From Heterobilharzia americana (Eukaryota > Platyhelminthes > Trematoda > Strigeidida > Schistosomatidae): 64,000 bases of DNA. How positions within the stretch are numbered: position 1 is the first letter of the stretch; the number at the start of each line of letters is the position of its first letter. Positions 33,551 through 45,400 of the stretch are shown here, piece after piece. Under the pieces are notes generated by a model. The model was not told the origin of the DNA and searched no databases. It was given only the letters and a program-made list of their open reading frames with translations. Both the position numbers and the translations under genes were made by a program. The stretch covers positions 63,185,257-63,249,256 of the forward strand of contig OX104128.1 in the NCBI GenBank assembly GCA_944470555.2. The letters run 5' to 3'.

Positions 33551-35004
33551 CTACGAAAGTTACGAATGATGCATCCTGGGAGTCTACGTGACTCAGTTTC
33601 ATTGTGCGCTGCCTACTCAGAGAAATCCAAGTCACTTGAATATCTGAGCCCTAGGTCTGAGATAGAACCAAGTTTTGGTAACTCGTGTAGATACTCCAAA
33701 TGTCAAGTCAAGGTCACTGTTGCCGATGCGGATCCATCCGCGTTTGTTGATGTTGAACTGTGGAAGGTCACAAGCACATCAAGAAGAAAGCTTTTCTAGT
33801 TCATGTCGAATTGCAGTTATGGTGTCACCCAGCTCATGGCTATAAAGAGAGCAAGCGACTTTTAGGTCATCGGCATGTAGAAAGGCGTCATCTGTGGCAA
33901 AGTAGTTGGAAACACTGTTAGTGTAGATAATAAACAAAAATGCCCGAGAACGCTACCCCGCACAACTCCACTTGTGATGTATCTCGGAGTGGACAGGACT
34001 GAGTTGATTTTTGTTATTTGGGTTCGATCACTGAGAAATGATTTTAGCCAGCTTGGCAAAGGGTTGCTAATGCCTAATGCATCAAACTTTTCGAATACTA
34101 CATTATGCGAAACCATATCAAATACCTTCGATATATTGAAGTATGGTGCAGGGACTATTTTGCACGCCTCATGACCACTGGTGATGAGGTTGAAGAGGTC
34201 AAAGAGGCGCGTAATGCATGACCTGCTTTTCATAAAGGCGTGCGGAGGCTTTGTTATAAAATCTTCTGCAAGTAGGTGTCCAGACACACTGTCTTTTACA
34301 ACTTTCCGCATAATTGGTGATGGGACCGGGGTTACATTGATGGGTCTAAAGTTGCCGACACTAGCCTTGTTCCCAGACTTGTAGTATGGAATTACAAAGC
34401 TAGCTTTCCATTCAGTAGGATACGTCCCATTTTCCATCGAAAGAGTGAACAATTTAGGCGGAATCAAGGGAAGCTCCCCTCCACTCTTCCTTAGGGCTAC
34501 TGAACTGAGCCCGTCTATTTCCATTCCTTTTGTAGGTCGTAGGCTTTTGATGGCTTCAGTCATATTTTTGTAAGTGAATTCTACAGTCGCAAAGCAGTTG
34601 CTGGAGAGTGGCACGCTACTGGCGGGAGTGTGCGTCTCACAGCTGAAATCCCCAAACCAGTCACTAAATAGTTCACAAATCGTCGCTGGATTGCTGTAGG
34701 CCATCTCGTTATGAAGCAAGTATTGTATATCCCTTGTTGTCTGAAGGGACCTCTTTAGAAGCGACGTCGGGCTGCATACCTTGGAGCTAGTTCTGAGGAC
34801 TTGTAACTCAACATTTCGGGCTTTTTGTACACGTAAGCCTTTGGCTGATTCCAGGGTATCATGGGTCGCGTGCAGTGAGGAGAAGTCCTGAGTGGAGTGG
34901 TACAGATTCGACAGTTGCCTAGGCTTTGGCGGTTTATGGGTGGAATGTGTCCTGAGTGGCGACATAGTTTCTCCGCCTTCACAGGAGCAGCAGTGTCCAG
35001 ACAC
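33551..35004 (-). pseudogene. Reverse transcriptase domain of the right arm ORF2 (dead)
   Basis: The 380-codon frame 35004-33862 translates identically to its left arm partner, with the same Asp-to-Asn change in motif A (YFNISKVFD), the same frameshift after GSVLG and the same HADD motif C. Because these lesions are shared, they predate the event that made the two arms alike. Confidence 0.85.
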
Positions 35005-35120
35005 GACTTAACATTCCTGTAAAAATGGGGCACCGTGGTTGTTGGTGAGTCAGTGGTGAAATAGTCATCCCAAGGGGAGAACCTAAAAAGCTCTGTGAGC
35101 CGTTTCCAGCCCGTACGTTT

Positions 35121-35840
35121 TCAGCTGCGATATTCAATAACCCGTAGGGCTCGCTTACTACTCTCGTTTAGTGTTCGGATAGGCAGACAGCAGAATGTCA
35201 TTTTGTGGTCGCTATTGGAGAATTCGCCACTGACATAGGTAGTTACCGGGGTGGTCATGTCAAAATGTAAGTCCAACATGTTGTCACCGCGAGTAGGCGC
35301 GTGGACATGTTGTTTCCAACCATGGAGATCTATCACGGCAAGTATCTCAGCAAAGCGCCACGGACAGCAAACAGGCATCTACTTGATTTCGGAAGATTGA
35401 AGTCACCAGCAATCAATTTAAAATTGGCACTATATGAGGAAGCATGAGTAAGTGATTTAGCTAGGAGTTTATCCGTTTCCACTGTTGAGCACGGCGCTCG
35501 ATATATGCAACCTATGAGCGCTTCGTATTTGCTTCTATGTACGGTGACCCACAGTGAGTCAGGCACTGCATTTAGTATACGGTCTCCAACCTTATTAGCT
35601 GTAACTTGGTCGCATACATGAATCATACGCCCACCACCGCGCTTATGATTTCGATTAGTGCGATAGAAAGTGTATCCATCTATGGACAAGTCTGCATCCA
35701 GGATGCGGGGTGAACACCATGATTCAGTTATAAGTAGTATCGTCAGTTTGGTGGTTAGAACAGTTGTTCTGAGGGCAGATATTTTCTTAGGTAGGGAGCG
35801 TGCTTTAATGGGTAACGATGTAAATAGTTTTCTATGACTG
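35121..35840 (-). pseudogene. Endonuclease domain of the right arm ORF2
   Basis: Same motif series as the left arm (ITESW, GCIYRAP, GDFNLP, NSDHK), but with one C missing in the run after GDFNLP near 35,395. The frame therefore shifts there and runs on to 35333, instead of ending at the TAG that stops the left copy. This is the only difference between the arms that I found inside the shared unit. Confidence 0.8.
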
Positions 35841-35876
35841 ATGAACCTACCTACAGTATCAGTTATACCTATCTCA

Positions 35877-37387
35877 CTACATTAATTTCCGTGAGTCGTG
35901 CCCGTGGGTGATGTGTGGTGTGTTTTGGAAGCGAACTGAAACTTCCCATTGGTTTGTGTTGTTAATGCGGTGGGTGGATTCGCGACATCCAAGTCTATTA
36001 GGTGGGACAGCTTGCCTATCAACATGTCTTTGCTCCCTACTGATGTCGCATGTTGAAGTTCGTTGTCGGCGGACACCCCCTCGGATGACTTCAACTTTGT
36101 GCCTGTGAATCGGGGGCTGGATACCAAGGGCCGTACACAACGTTTGGTGGCCCCAAAAAATCACCAGGTCCAGGTATGTTAACGTAATTGGCAGGTGGGG
36201 TGAGGTACTCAGTCCTGGGGTCATGATCATATGCGTTGCACCTTGGTCCCTTGTTCTGGTAGGGATGATTAGATCCCACAGGACAAGTTCTAATGCCGGA
36301 TGGTGGCATTTTGTGGTTCATTAGTTCACTGAAGCGATAAGTGGTAGCATAATACCCGCCATTAAAATCTGAGTCGTGACCACGGAAATAATAAATCAAT
36401 GAATATCTGTACGTGGTGTACCAAAACGTTGGTAACACAGTGTATGAGGAGGATAGGGGGGCCGTAAGCCAAATATATGGGATAGATTGAATTATTACTA
36501 CAAAAATATAGCAATGAGTAGTCAGACACAACGGGAAACCTGCAAATCGATATAATCAGGAACCATGTGAAAAAGAAGTGCATAGATCCAACTTTACTGC
36601 GCGTGTTAAGAGCTTTTTATTCCAGGGCAATGGTTTATGTTGCTCAGTAGGGCGCACTTCTGTTGGAGCCCTTTTGACAACGAAATGTTCTTCAGAGTTG
36701 TCAGACGAAATACGCTTAATACTGCTCTGCCAAATGTTAGTGCCAGTTTTAAGTCCCTGAGTTTTGCCTGAAGGCTTTCTAGCCCTAAGTCTATCCTTTG
36801 ATGGGATGCTCACTTTACTTTGACCAGATTGCTTAGTCTTGGGAGTGGGATTCTCGGGAACTGTCAAGTCCAATGGAGGGGTCGCATCAAGGTCCACAAG
36901 TGCCTGTTTCTCAGGTGATGCTAGAGGATAACTGCAGACGTTTGCTGTCATGTGTTCCTTCCATGCTTTCAGGTGCCTCCAAAATTGTAGAACGAAAGGC
37001 TAAATCATTCTTAAAGTGCTTTGCACGCTGACACAGTGTTCCCTCTTGCATAATAGTAACTTGTTTGAAATTACAGTTTTCTCTAATGGTGTTCTGCAGC
37101 CTAATAGATTTTTCAGCATCAAATGGCGTTAGAAGCTTGAAGATAATGGGGCAATCGCCTTGCGAAAGTCTCTTGCGTAAACATTTACACTCACAGGGTG
37201 TATTTACGATACCGCGTGTAACCAAAACGAAATGCCATAGGAATGCCACACGAAACTGTCGAAGATATGCCACGTCATCTAGGGATCTATAAATGCAGTT
37301 TTCAGAAGTTACATGGGACGTAGCCAGCACTCTGATCTGCACTAGGTGACTCAGACTAGAGTAGTGGTAACGCTTAAGTGAGTACAA
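35877..37387 (-). pseudogene. Broken ORF1 of the right arm element
   Basis: Frames 36951-36556, 36531-36091 and 36127-35882 match the left arm exactly. The first frame opens further upstream than on the left: 37387-36911 (158 codons) runs FRVAFLWHFVLVTRGIVNTP before CECKCLRKRL. The part upstream of 37192 has no DNA match in the left arm apart from a short similar stretch next to the edge. Confidence 0.55.
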
Positions 37388-38530
37388 ATGTAATTTTTTC
37401 CCGAGAATTCAGGGCAGGTACGCAGTAACGTTTTTATTTAGAGGAATTTTCAGGCCTTGAAAGCCCTTGCTAAGTGACATGGTTTTGTTAATCGAGGTTT
37501 AGACAAATACGTGGCGATATAGTTGAGCTTGCCCAACCGGTTCGGACAGAGGTCATACCACAAAAGTGGGTTCTCGCGCCATTAACTTTTCGACCTTCAA
37601 ACTTCTTTGATATTGGCGCTTTCTTGCACTTATGCATCCGCTACCATGGTTCAGCTCTGTAGTCCAAAGAAATGACTTAATCTCCCTATAAACCTTCATA
37701 TACCATCTCTTCGTTTGCCTATTAATGATGTTGCCTTCGAAATTGGATCCCTTTTCTAACACTTTGGCAACATGACAATTAGTGGTCCAAATAGAGAGGC
37801 TTTCAGAGGAGAAGTTGTTCGTTAACCTTAACATTTGGCCCAGCCACCTGCAGGGTGTTCTGTAACTGCAGCAGACTAGCAGCTGAATCAAGAACATCGT
37901 GATCCACCAGCAATCTGAAACTATTCCACAACGCGAACCAAAACAAAAGTGAAATGATCGTTGCGAACAGTCGTGCGAAGATATGTGTGGTGGTTGACGA
38001 GAAAACGTCTTCCTTCGTTTATCCCTACACGCTTAGAGCTTCGGTTAGAAATGCAGATAAAGTAGGAAAGATGAAGTAACACGGTTCTGGCGGTGGGGTG
38101 TCTCCTGTACTCTTTCTATGCGTCCCTTACACAGATAGTATACCGTAAACATCTTGTTTGTGATGCAGCAGAAGACTGTGTAACAGACGATAACTCTTTC
38201 AACAAGGCCCGCGTGTGAGTGAGAACTAGTGGTGGAGTCAAGATACGCCCTTAGGATACCCGCATCAACGTTGCACCAAACAAAATGTCTACCAAAACCC
38301 TCACGCTCGTGTGTTCAATGTGGAAGCAATAGGACACCAACCAGCCCATCAGTAAAAGGAAAAAGCCGAACAAAGTGCGGATGTCGACAAGCAGGTGTTT
38401 TGACTGTCGCGGTAGTTAGCCCTAACTCGCCGCAAGTAAACCATGAACTCATGAACAAACAGCAGACTTCTAGCGACGGTCGTGTTTTTAATTCATGCGT
38501 GTCAAGAGCTAAAGAAGCTTAGGTCTGGAA
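37388..38530. other. Spacer between the right arm and the CR1-like copies
   Basis: A 114-codon minus-strand frame (37897-37553) is open but unrecognised; its orientation would allow it to be further ORF1 or 5' sequence of the right arm element. A plus-strand frame at 38229-38522 is Lys/Ser/Pro-rich and may be the start of the following CR1-like copy. Confidence 0.35.
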
Positions 38531-38539
38531 CATTTACCT

Positions 38540-41500
38540 AAGGTGGATGAAACATGACTGTGACAGGAGTTTACCATATCAGCACTACAACCAGATAAGA
38601 AACCACCTATGCAAGTGGATGGGGAACGAACGTTTAGAGCGTCAGAAAATACCTGCTGCGACCACTGGCGAACTAAGAAGCTTGGTACAGCCCGGGCGTT
38701 TGCAAGATATGAGCTCCTCAAATCTGACCACAGAGACAGGTCGAGCTTTACGGACAAACAAATCACACGTGTAGAACAAAATTACCCCTTTACATAAGGA
38801 ACGACCGGTTCCCACTGCATATGAGATGCCAACAAAGTCCTCAGGCATTGCGTCAAATCGGTGGACATGAATCGAGTGAAATGCAGTGACCTGAAGAACT
38901 AGATCGTGTCAAGGGTGACTGTACTGGAGCGGGTAGGGAAAGCGATAGACCATTGGCTATCAAACCCAGTACCTCGTTCGCAAGGTGCAACGGAACAAAC
39001 CCCATCATCTTTTGCAGTGTCGTCACACAAATGGACTCATTACTAGAAAAAAGAGAGCGGTTTAACAGGGGAAGATCAGATGACCACTGGAAAAATGAGG
39101 TGTTTAACTGGTTGCAGCAACCTCAGACCAGCTCTTCTGAGGAATTAGAGTGCTCAGGATGCCACATATGACGTAGAAGGCATTGGAGGATGCAAAACTG
39201 CTGTCATGCAGCCTGGATGTCGCAACCTTCTGAGGTAATATTAGCTGGCAATCAACACCTGCTGCAACAGCACACCAATCTCCACGCAAGTGGCAGTACC
39301 ACACCAAACCCAGGAAGTAGCTGCATGACATGCTACCATAGCAGAGTAGGGGGTATTAGGGGCAAATTACCGGAGTTGAGAACAGTGCGTAGAATTATGA
39401 ATTTTATAATAGAGACGTGGCTCTCATCAGATATCTTGCAGCAGGAAATATCCTTACCCAACAAGACTTTATTCCCAAAGGGCAGGCAGTCCGAAGAACG
39501 TAAAGGAGTGGCCACACGCACTACCACTCATCTAGAAGTAGAGGGGGCGGCCAGCAGTTTGTCCAGCTAGTTACCGGGGTCCTCGTGGTACCATTTCGAC
39601 ATAACCCAAACAGACGACCTGTTAGGGGTGGTGTACAGGCACAAGGCAAAACTGCACACCACCATCTCGACATCGACATCAGCAGCCTACGGCCATGAAG
39701 TCCTGGCTGTGGACTTCAACACACAGCACTTAACCCGGGATTGGAAGTGAGCTGTAGGTACAAGTCATCCAAACAGAAACTTCCGAATACACTCATGGCA
39801 CCGGAACTGACAGATAAAGTTGGGGAAAACACCCGACGGGGATGAGACGGAAGAAGGTAGTGACTTGACCACATTCTTGCAGACGATGATCTTTTGGTGG
39901 ACGATATTTCAGTTCAACCCCCTCTGGAAAAAAGTGACACTGCAGTGATGAGATTTTCCCGAACGACCAAGGAAAGACCATCGATAGTGGAACCAGAAGC
40001 GCTTCGCTGGTGCTGAAAAGCAGATTACCAGCTTATGAACAACTGAATCCTGGCAGAGGCAAAAGAATGATACTCACTGTCGATAGACGGACACTGAATG
40101 CTTACTGAGGACATTACCCGGAGAGCCAACGTGGAGAGTGTCTTGAAATTAACCAGACGACCACTTCTCAAACGGTCCTGGGTTACTCGTGCACCCAGAA
40201 AGGAATACAGGGGAGGAAGAAGGCGTGGCATCGGTGGATCACGTCGCAAAATGAATCAGACTTTCTTAGGTGCAAGAAGTTGAGCAACTTATTTGATAAG
40301 AGTGTTCGTAATGACTGAACAACTAAGCTACAACCCAAAAAGCCAGTTTCGATTTATGTCACAACGAAAACTGACGGGTAAAACCCTAAGCCCCATCGAA
40401 GGGCCAAACAGAAAGCTTTTGAATAGAAGCAAGATAGCGAAACCGTCGAGCAGCGTAACACAGTGATTTCATCCACCACAAACGTGTAGCAAGGCAATGA
40501 AGTTACAGGGCTGCGATACAAAACTGATGAACTCAAAGACTTCATCGTACCGGGTGTTTGCGAAACTTTCAGCTACTAGAGTAGAGAAGTTTCCGATCCG
40601 TGGCAGCATAAAACCGGCGGTTTTGTGGAGTGATGCCGGAGTGCTGAGTAGACCGAAGTGCAATCTGTTCATGCGCTTGTAAGAAGCGAGCTAAATTCCT
40701 GAAGAATGGATAGATGCTATCTTTTCATAAATCTTCTGGCGGGAAGACTGAAAAATCCCTTGGACCTACAGGCCACTAGCGTTACTTCTCATACTATCAA
40801 AGGTACTGGGAAACCTGGTCTCAGATGTCATTTGGGGCTATTTAAACGGAAACGACATTCTTCATCCCGCTTCACCGGTCTTTAGAACTGAAAGGCCAAC
40901 TGCGACAAACTTTATGAGTGGGCCACCATATGAGACAACAATCAGCCAGTCCACGTTATCCTTCTGGACGGAGCCAAAGCTTTCGACAGAATCCTGCTCC
41001 ACACTACGCTCACCAAGCACGCAAAAGTGGGTATCGCTGGATCACTGACGGCGTGGTTTACAGCATATTTAGAGGACAGGAAATCCTATATAAAAGTAGG
41101 CAGAATTAGGTTGGCCTGGAAAAGTGCAAGGACAGGCGTGTTTGAAGTTTCGATCCCCGGGCCACTTCTGTCTTAACCAGTCATCGATGAACCCTCGGCT
41201 AAAATCCCCTCATAGGTGGGGGGAGGATAGTTCAAGACTACCCGCTGCAGCAAGTCTCCTCGCCAGCCATAAATGACTTGATCTTCAGCCTGAAAATATA
41301 CGGGGTCATACATCTCCATAAGTTAGGAGTGGTGAAAATCAGACACGCCTTCAACAAGTGCGCAGTCACTGGGGGGACCTAGGGCTAGACTTCTCTGACA
41401 CACTGGATAGTAGTGCCAACTTTAAGGGAATGGCAGCAAAGGCGAAAGCTATCACGAACTTTCTAAGAAGGCTGGCTGGGGCGCCAACCACGGAATCATT

Positions 41501-42110
41501 CCCCGTGGTTCCTAAAGCCTGTGTTGGACCGCATCTAGGGGTACCCAAGACGACAGTCCCCGCTGTGTTAAAGGGAGGCTGGAGTACTGTCGAGAAAGGA
41601 CGGGGAAAAGTAGCAAGATCGGCTATCCGATCAGTGGGCAGAACATATGAGCAACGCCTTGGACAACTCGACTTATTCACGTGAAGCTGTAGGATGAAAG
41701 TCGGTGACTTGGTAACAACCTACAGGATAATTCCCCAAGCGGATCATCCAAACAGGTCAAAATTGAGGTTTAAAACTGACAGTCTCGCGATAGCCCCATT
41801 CGCACACCACAACATAAGGCAGAGATGAGAGCGGCATCAAACTTCCCTCAAAAATGGAACACTCAACCAAAGGAAGTAGCCGTAACTACTTCAGTCGACC
41901 CCTTCAAATGACTGCTGGATAAGAGCGTGACTGCAAACGACGAACATTCGTTGGCTGCAACTGATGGCATGCTCACCCATCTTTGTATTCCAAACCCTAG
42001 GATCTAGAATGGGATCTGTTCCTTCTCCACATTCTTACCAGTAGTAGATATTTTTCCTTAAGTACGTTTTGCTCCTATATTCCTCATTCTCAACCCGTTC
42101 TGCTTCCAGG
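38540..42110 (+). mobile_element. Old, decayed CR1-like non-LTR retrotransposon
   Basis: Every part lines up in order with the better copy downstream. ORF1: HYNQIRNHLCKW near 38,580 and TQMDSLLEKRERFNRG near 39,025. EN: VGGIRGKLPELRTV near 39,350, ETWLSSDI near 39,415, VDFN in place of GDFN near 39,710, and LDHILADDDLLVDDISVQPPLEKSD near 39,865. RT: motif A VILLDGAKAFDR near 40,960. C-terminal: GLDFSDTLDSSANFKGM near 41,385 and RTYEQRLGQLDLFT near 41,640. Numerous stops and frameshifts. This is the older of two head-to-tail copies. Confidence 0.82.
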
Positions 42111-42699
42111 ACTTCTTAAGTAACACTTAGTACTTACTTATAGGTGCTTACAAAAGCAGGAATTACAATAGTGGCGTGTTTTCGCTCGTCTCTCAGCTTT
42201 TGGATTTTTCCACATTGAAAAACTCCCACTTGCAATACTCAATCTAAAAAGTCGAACGTTTGCAGCACTTCTGTCCCTGCACGCACCTCACCCCTGCGTA
42301 TTCGTCAGCCCACCTCTCAACAGTTGAAAATTGGCATTATTATTCCTTTGAACCAACCGGTCTACCTCCTGTCAGTGGTTCTTGGGCGTTTCAACTGCCA
42401 AACTGCCTTAGCTCTCGGTTCTCCTCGGAGGTCATTCCCCAGGAAATATCTTTCCTGGTTATACATACGCATCTGGAGCTTACGGTTAAACTCGTTGGTC
42501 AAGAGCAGAGGATCAAGTGACAAGTGTCTGAAGGTGAGCCAACATAAATTATCTTCCCTTTTCTATTCTGTCCTTTTGCTGCATTCAGTCTTCAACCCTC
42601 TTATTGTTGTTAACTACTTGTTTTCCCAAGAAGTTTATATCATAGCGACATGTCTGCCCAAAACGCTAGACACGAAGCTTTGACACGGATAACGCGGTC

Positions 42700-44204
42700 G
42701 TGCACAAAAAGGCCAATAACACCCGAAACAACACACTAGTCTGTACTAGAAGACAAACAGAGGTAGGGCAGAACACCGAACTTCTAAAGAAGTGGCCAAC
42801 CCATGTTTCTAGAATTCCAGTCGCCATCAGACAGGTGACACAGAGTAGCACTAGCCCGTCACAAACTAGTCCTATCTTGAGCAAGGATCATACCATGCCT
42901 GAAATAGAAGACGACGTAAAAGGCTTCAGAACAAGGCAGCCACAAGCAGTTCGCCACAATCCGTAGCACCTTATTCATGGAAGGAAGGCTGTATTACGAC
43001 ACCCGATGGCTGCAGTGTTTGCACCAAAGTTGTTTCGGTAGTCGATGAGGCATTTGCATGCAACCTATGTCAACGATGGGCGCATTGCCACTGCGACACC
43101 AAAGTCCCCCGACAATACTATAAGCTGATGAAGAGACAACCATGCAAGTGGTTCTGGTACATCTGTCCAGAGTGCAGGAAAATGCCCGCACTCCGCACAG
43201 AAAGCCTGAAGGAGATGCTCTCCGCCACGCAAAAGCTACCAGCATCCCCGAATAAAGTAGGGTTAACACCAAAGGATAACACAGAGAGACCTGGAAACAG
43301 ACCTAGAGCTCCAGCTGTGGGCACGCCACCTCGCGTGGGGACCATATTAGGTCAAGTCTCCATACCTCCTACCCGGCCCCAGGGACGTCAAGCGCATGGC
43401 CAAAGACATCGACCGCTGAAGCCTCTACGAAACCCATTCCGAACACCCCACACACCGTGACTGAGAAACAACCAGTGGAATTACTCAAACCCATTGGGAA
43501 GTCGGGCGTGCCACCCACAACGAACCCAGGTCACAGGAGGACCAACTCGATCATTTTGTTCAACGTCGATGTATCGACAGACTCATTGTTGGTCGAGAGG
43601 GAACGGTTTGACAGCCGAATGTGGACCGACTACTGTCAGATGCTGGGACTCCCTCCCCTCCCTGCAACTTTATGTCGCCTTTCTCGAGGAAGCCGTGCAC
43701 CCCGAGATAAGCCACCCCCTTACGTGTGTCCCTAAATACCGCCAAAGAGGCTGAAGACACACTCCTCTCTCGCGACAACCGGACGTTGTTAATGCCTGTA
43801 AAATTCGGGCCAGGCCTGACAAGCCATGGTCAATAAGAGAGGAGGAGAGAAAGTCAGCGGTTGGAAATCCCAACAGAAACAACACTATAGTTGTACATGG
43901 GATTCCAGAATTGCCAAGTGACCGCTCGGTCAAAGATCGGTACTTTCACGACGTCCAACAATGGCAATGGCTCTCAACCAAAGTTGGTCTCAACAGTATA
44001 CCGGCCAACAGCGTCAGTAGACTGCCAAGGCCAGCGCACCTGAAGACCATACCCAATCCCAGACTACTCGCCGTCCAGTTCGACTCATATGCCTCCCTCA
44101 CAGACGTTCTACACACATGGTATAATGCGAAAGATCGCATGGGTGGCTCAATACGTATATGTGAAAGTAAGCCTAGACCCGCAAGGCAAGAGGAGAGACG
44201 GTAA
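42700..44204 (+). pseudogene. CR1-like ORF1 with PHD zinc finger, frame-broken
   Basis: Three frames: 42700-42966, an open stretch from about 42950 through 43460, and 43457 to 44204 with further shifts. The second holds a C4HC3 PHD pattern at 43011-43175: CSVC, then CNLC, W-A-H, a further Cys, and CPEC, with a Trp two residues before the last pair. Then STDSLLVERERFDSRMW (near 43,575), and SVKDRYFHDVQQW and LLAVQFDSYASLTDVLHTWYNA (near 43,930-44,130), an RRM-like ORF1 region. Expected role: RNA and chromatin binding in the retrotransposition complex. Confidence 0.72.
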
Positions 44205-44420
44205 CCACCAAGACCTCTGGAGTCAGTGGTCGTCACACAGGCGCTGACCAGTGAGTTAGATACATCAAGTAAAGAAGCCACCACTGCCACAGCCCCCACC
44301 CAAGTTAAGGACAAAACACAAAAAACGGAACAATGCCAGTCCTATGGGGACTGGAGAGGCTAGACCCAACCACGTAAGCACTCATCTCGCGAAAATATAC
44401 AACCAGACCTCCCTCTCACC

Positions 44421-45400
44421 ATGCACACTCTAATATGTATGTACAGCAACGTTAGGGGGCTAAGAGGGAAGGTAGCAGAAATGAGGACGCTGCGTGAACA
44501 TCAGCACTCGGACATCATATTCATCACAGAATCCTGGCTCTCGCCAGACATCTCCGACGAAGAGATGCATGTTACTGGCATGGAACTCTTCCGCAGGGAC
44601 AGGGAACATAGAGCAGGAGGAGGAGTGGCTATCTACGTAAACTCCTGTTTAAAGGCAAGGATGGTTAGCGATACGGCCTTAACCCAGCTCCCGGAGTCTC
44701 TGTGGTGCTACTTCACTCTCCACCGTACCAAATACCTGCTCGGAGTCATATATCGGTCCCCCACCAGCTCCCCTACACATATAGAAATGGTCATCAAGGC
44801 GATCTTAACGACTTCCTCTGCAAATTACGATTCCGTAGTCATCGCCGGCGCATCAGATCCTTCAATCAGAAGCTGAAGGATGCAATTAAGACTGCTGGCC
44901 TCTCAGAGAAAGTGGGTGATGCTACACGCTGGGGACCTAACGGAAACGCATCGCGCCTTGACTACGTTCTGACGAACGATGAACTTCTCATTGAGGATGT
45001 TTGCATCCAACCTCCCCTTGGCCTCAGTGACCACGCTGTAATCACCTTCTCCATGATAACTAGGGAGGCTCTGCAACTGGAGACGCCCAACACCTTCCCT
45101 TGCTACAGCAAGGCCAACTATGAGACCATGAGGGACTACCTCATGAATGCATCATGGCCAGTGGACTGGACTCATCTCACAATAGATGAACACTGGTTGG
45201 AGGTGAAGAAAATAATCACTGGGGCCATCAGTCACAGTGTACCAGAAGTAACACACAGACAATCAATGAGAACCTCATGGTTAAAGCGTGGGACAGAGAG
45301 GCTTATCCAGAGCAAGAAGCAGGCTTGGTTCAAGTGGCGTACATCACGCAGGGAGTCTGACTTCTTGAACTACAAAAGGATTCGCAACCGCTGTGCGTAA
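44421..45400 (+). pseudogene. CR1-like ORF2: endonuclease, damaged at the GDFN motif
   Basis: The frame at 44421-44876 gives SNVRGLRGKVAEMRTL, FITESWLSP (catalytic Glu) and LLGVIYRSP. Where VIAGDFN should stand it reads VVIAGASDPSIRS and stops. A second frame (to 45400) resumes at SFNQKLKDAIKTAGL, with SRLDYVLTNDELL and LSDHAVITF. An internal deletion that took the GDFN Asp/Asn explains both. The frame ends early at 45400 after RNRC, with the continuation in another frame (RNDRFSYQTNLAARL), which points to a one-base loss. Confidence 0.82.

Larger units (their letters stand above)
31631..37192 (-). mobile_element. Right arm of giant inverted repeat: inactive non-LTR retrotransposon
   Basis: Minus-strand copy of the unit at 17158-22720, 5,562 bp, one base shorter. 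The 3' end (31631) stops at exactly the same base as the left arm, after CCCTGAATTTGA, and the flanking bases then differ. The 5' edge at 37192 is where identity breaks off. Same order of parts: long 3' non-coding region (31631-32997), C-terminal ORF2 (32998-33522), RT, EN, ORF1. Confidence 0.9.

Noticed and set aside
31631..37192. Inverted repeat as a pure assembly duplication
   Set aside because: Not fully excluded, but the arms have different flanks on all four sides and one indel between them, which argues against a simple copied contig. Kept as a finding with long-read checks.
38509..39331. Minus-strand frames opposite the old CR1-like ORF1
   Set aside because: Antisense shadows with no motif, lying across the identified plus-strand remnant.
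42260..42683. Frames of 86 and 119 codons in the CR1-like leader as ORF1 starts
   Set aside because: They overlap in different frames, show no ORF1 motif and precede the first recognisable ORF1 sequence; more likely leader sequence.
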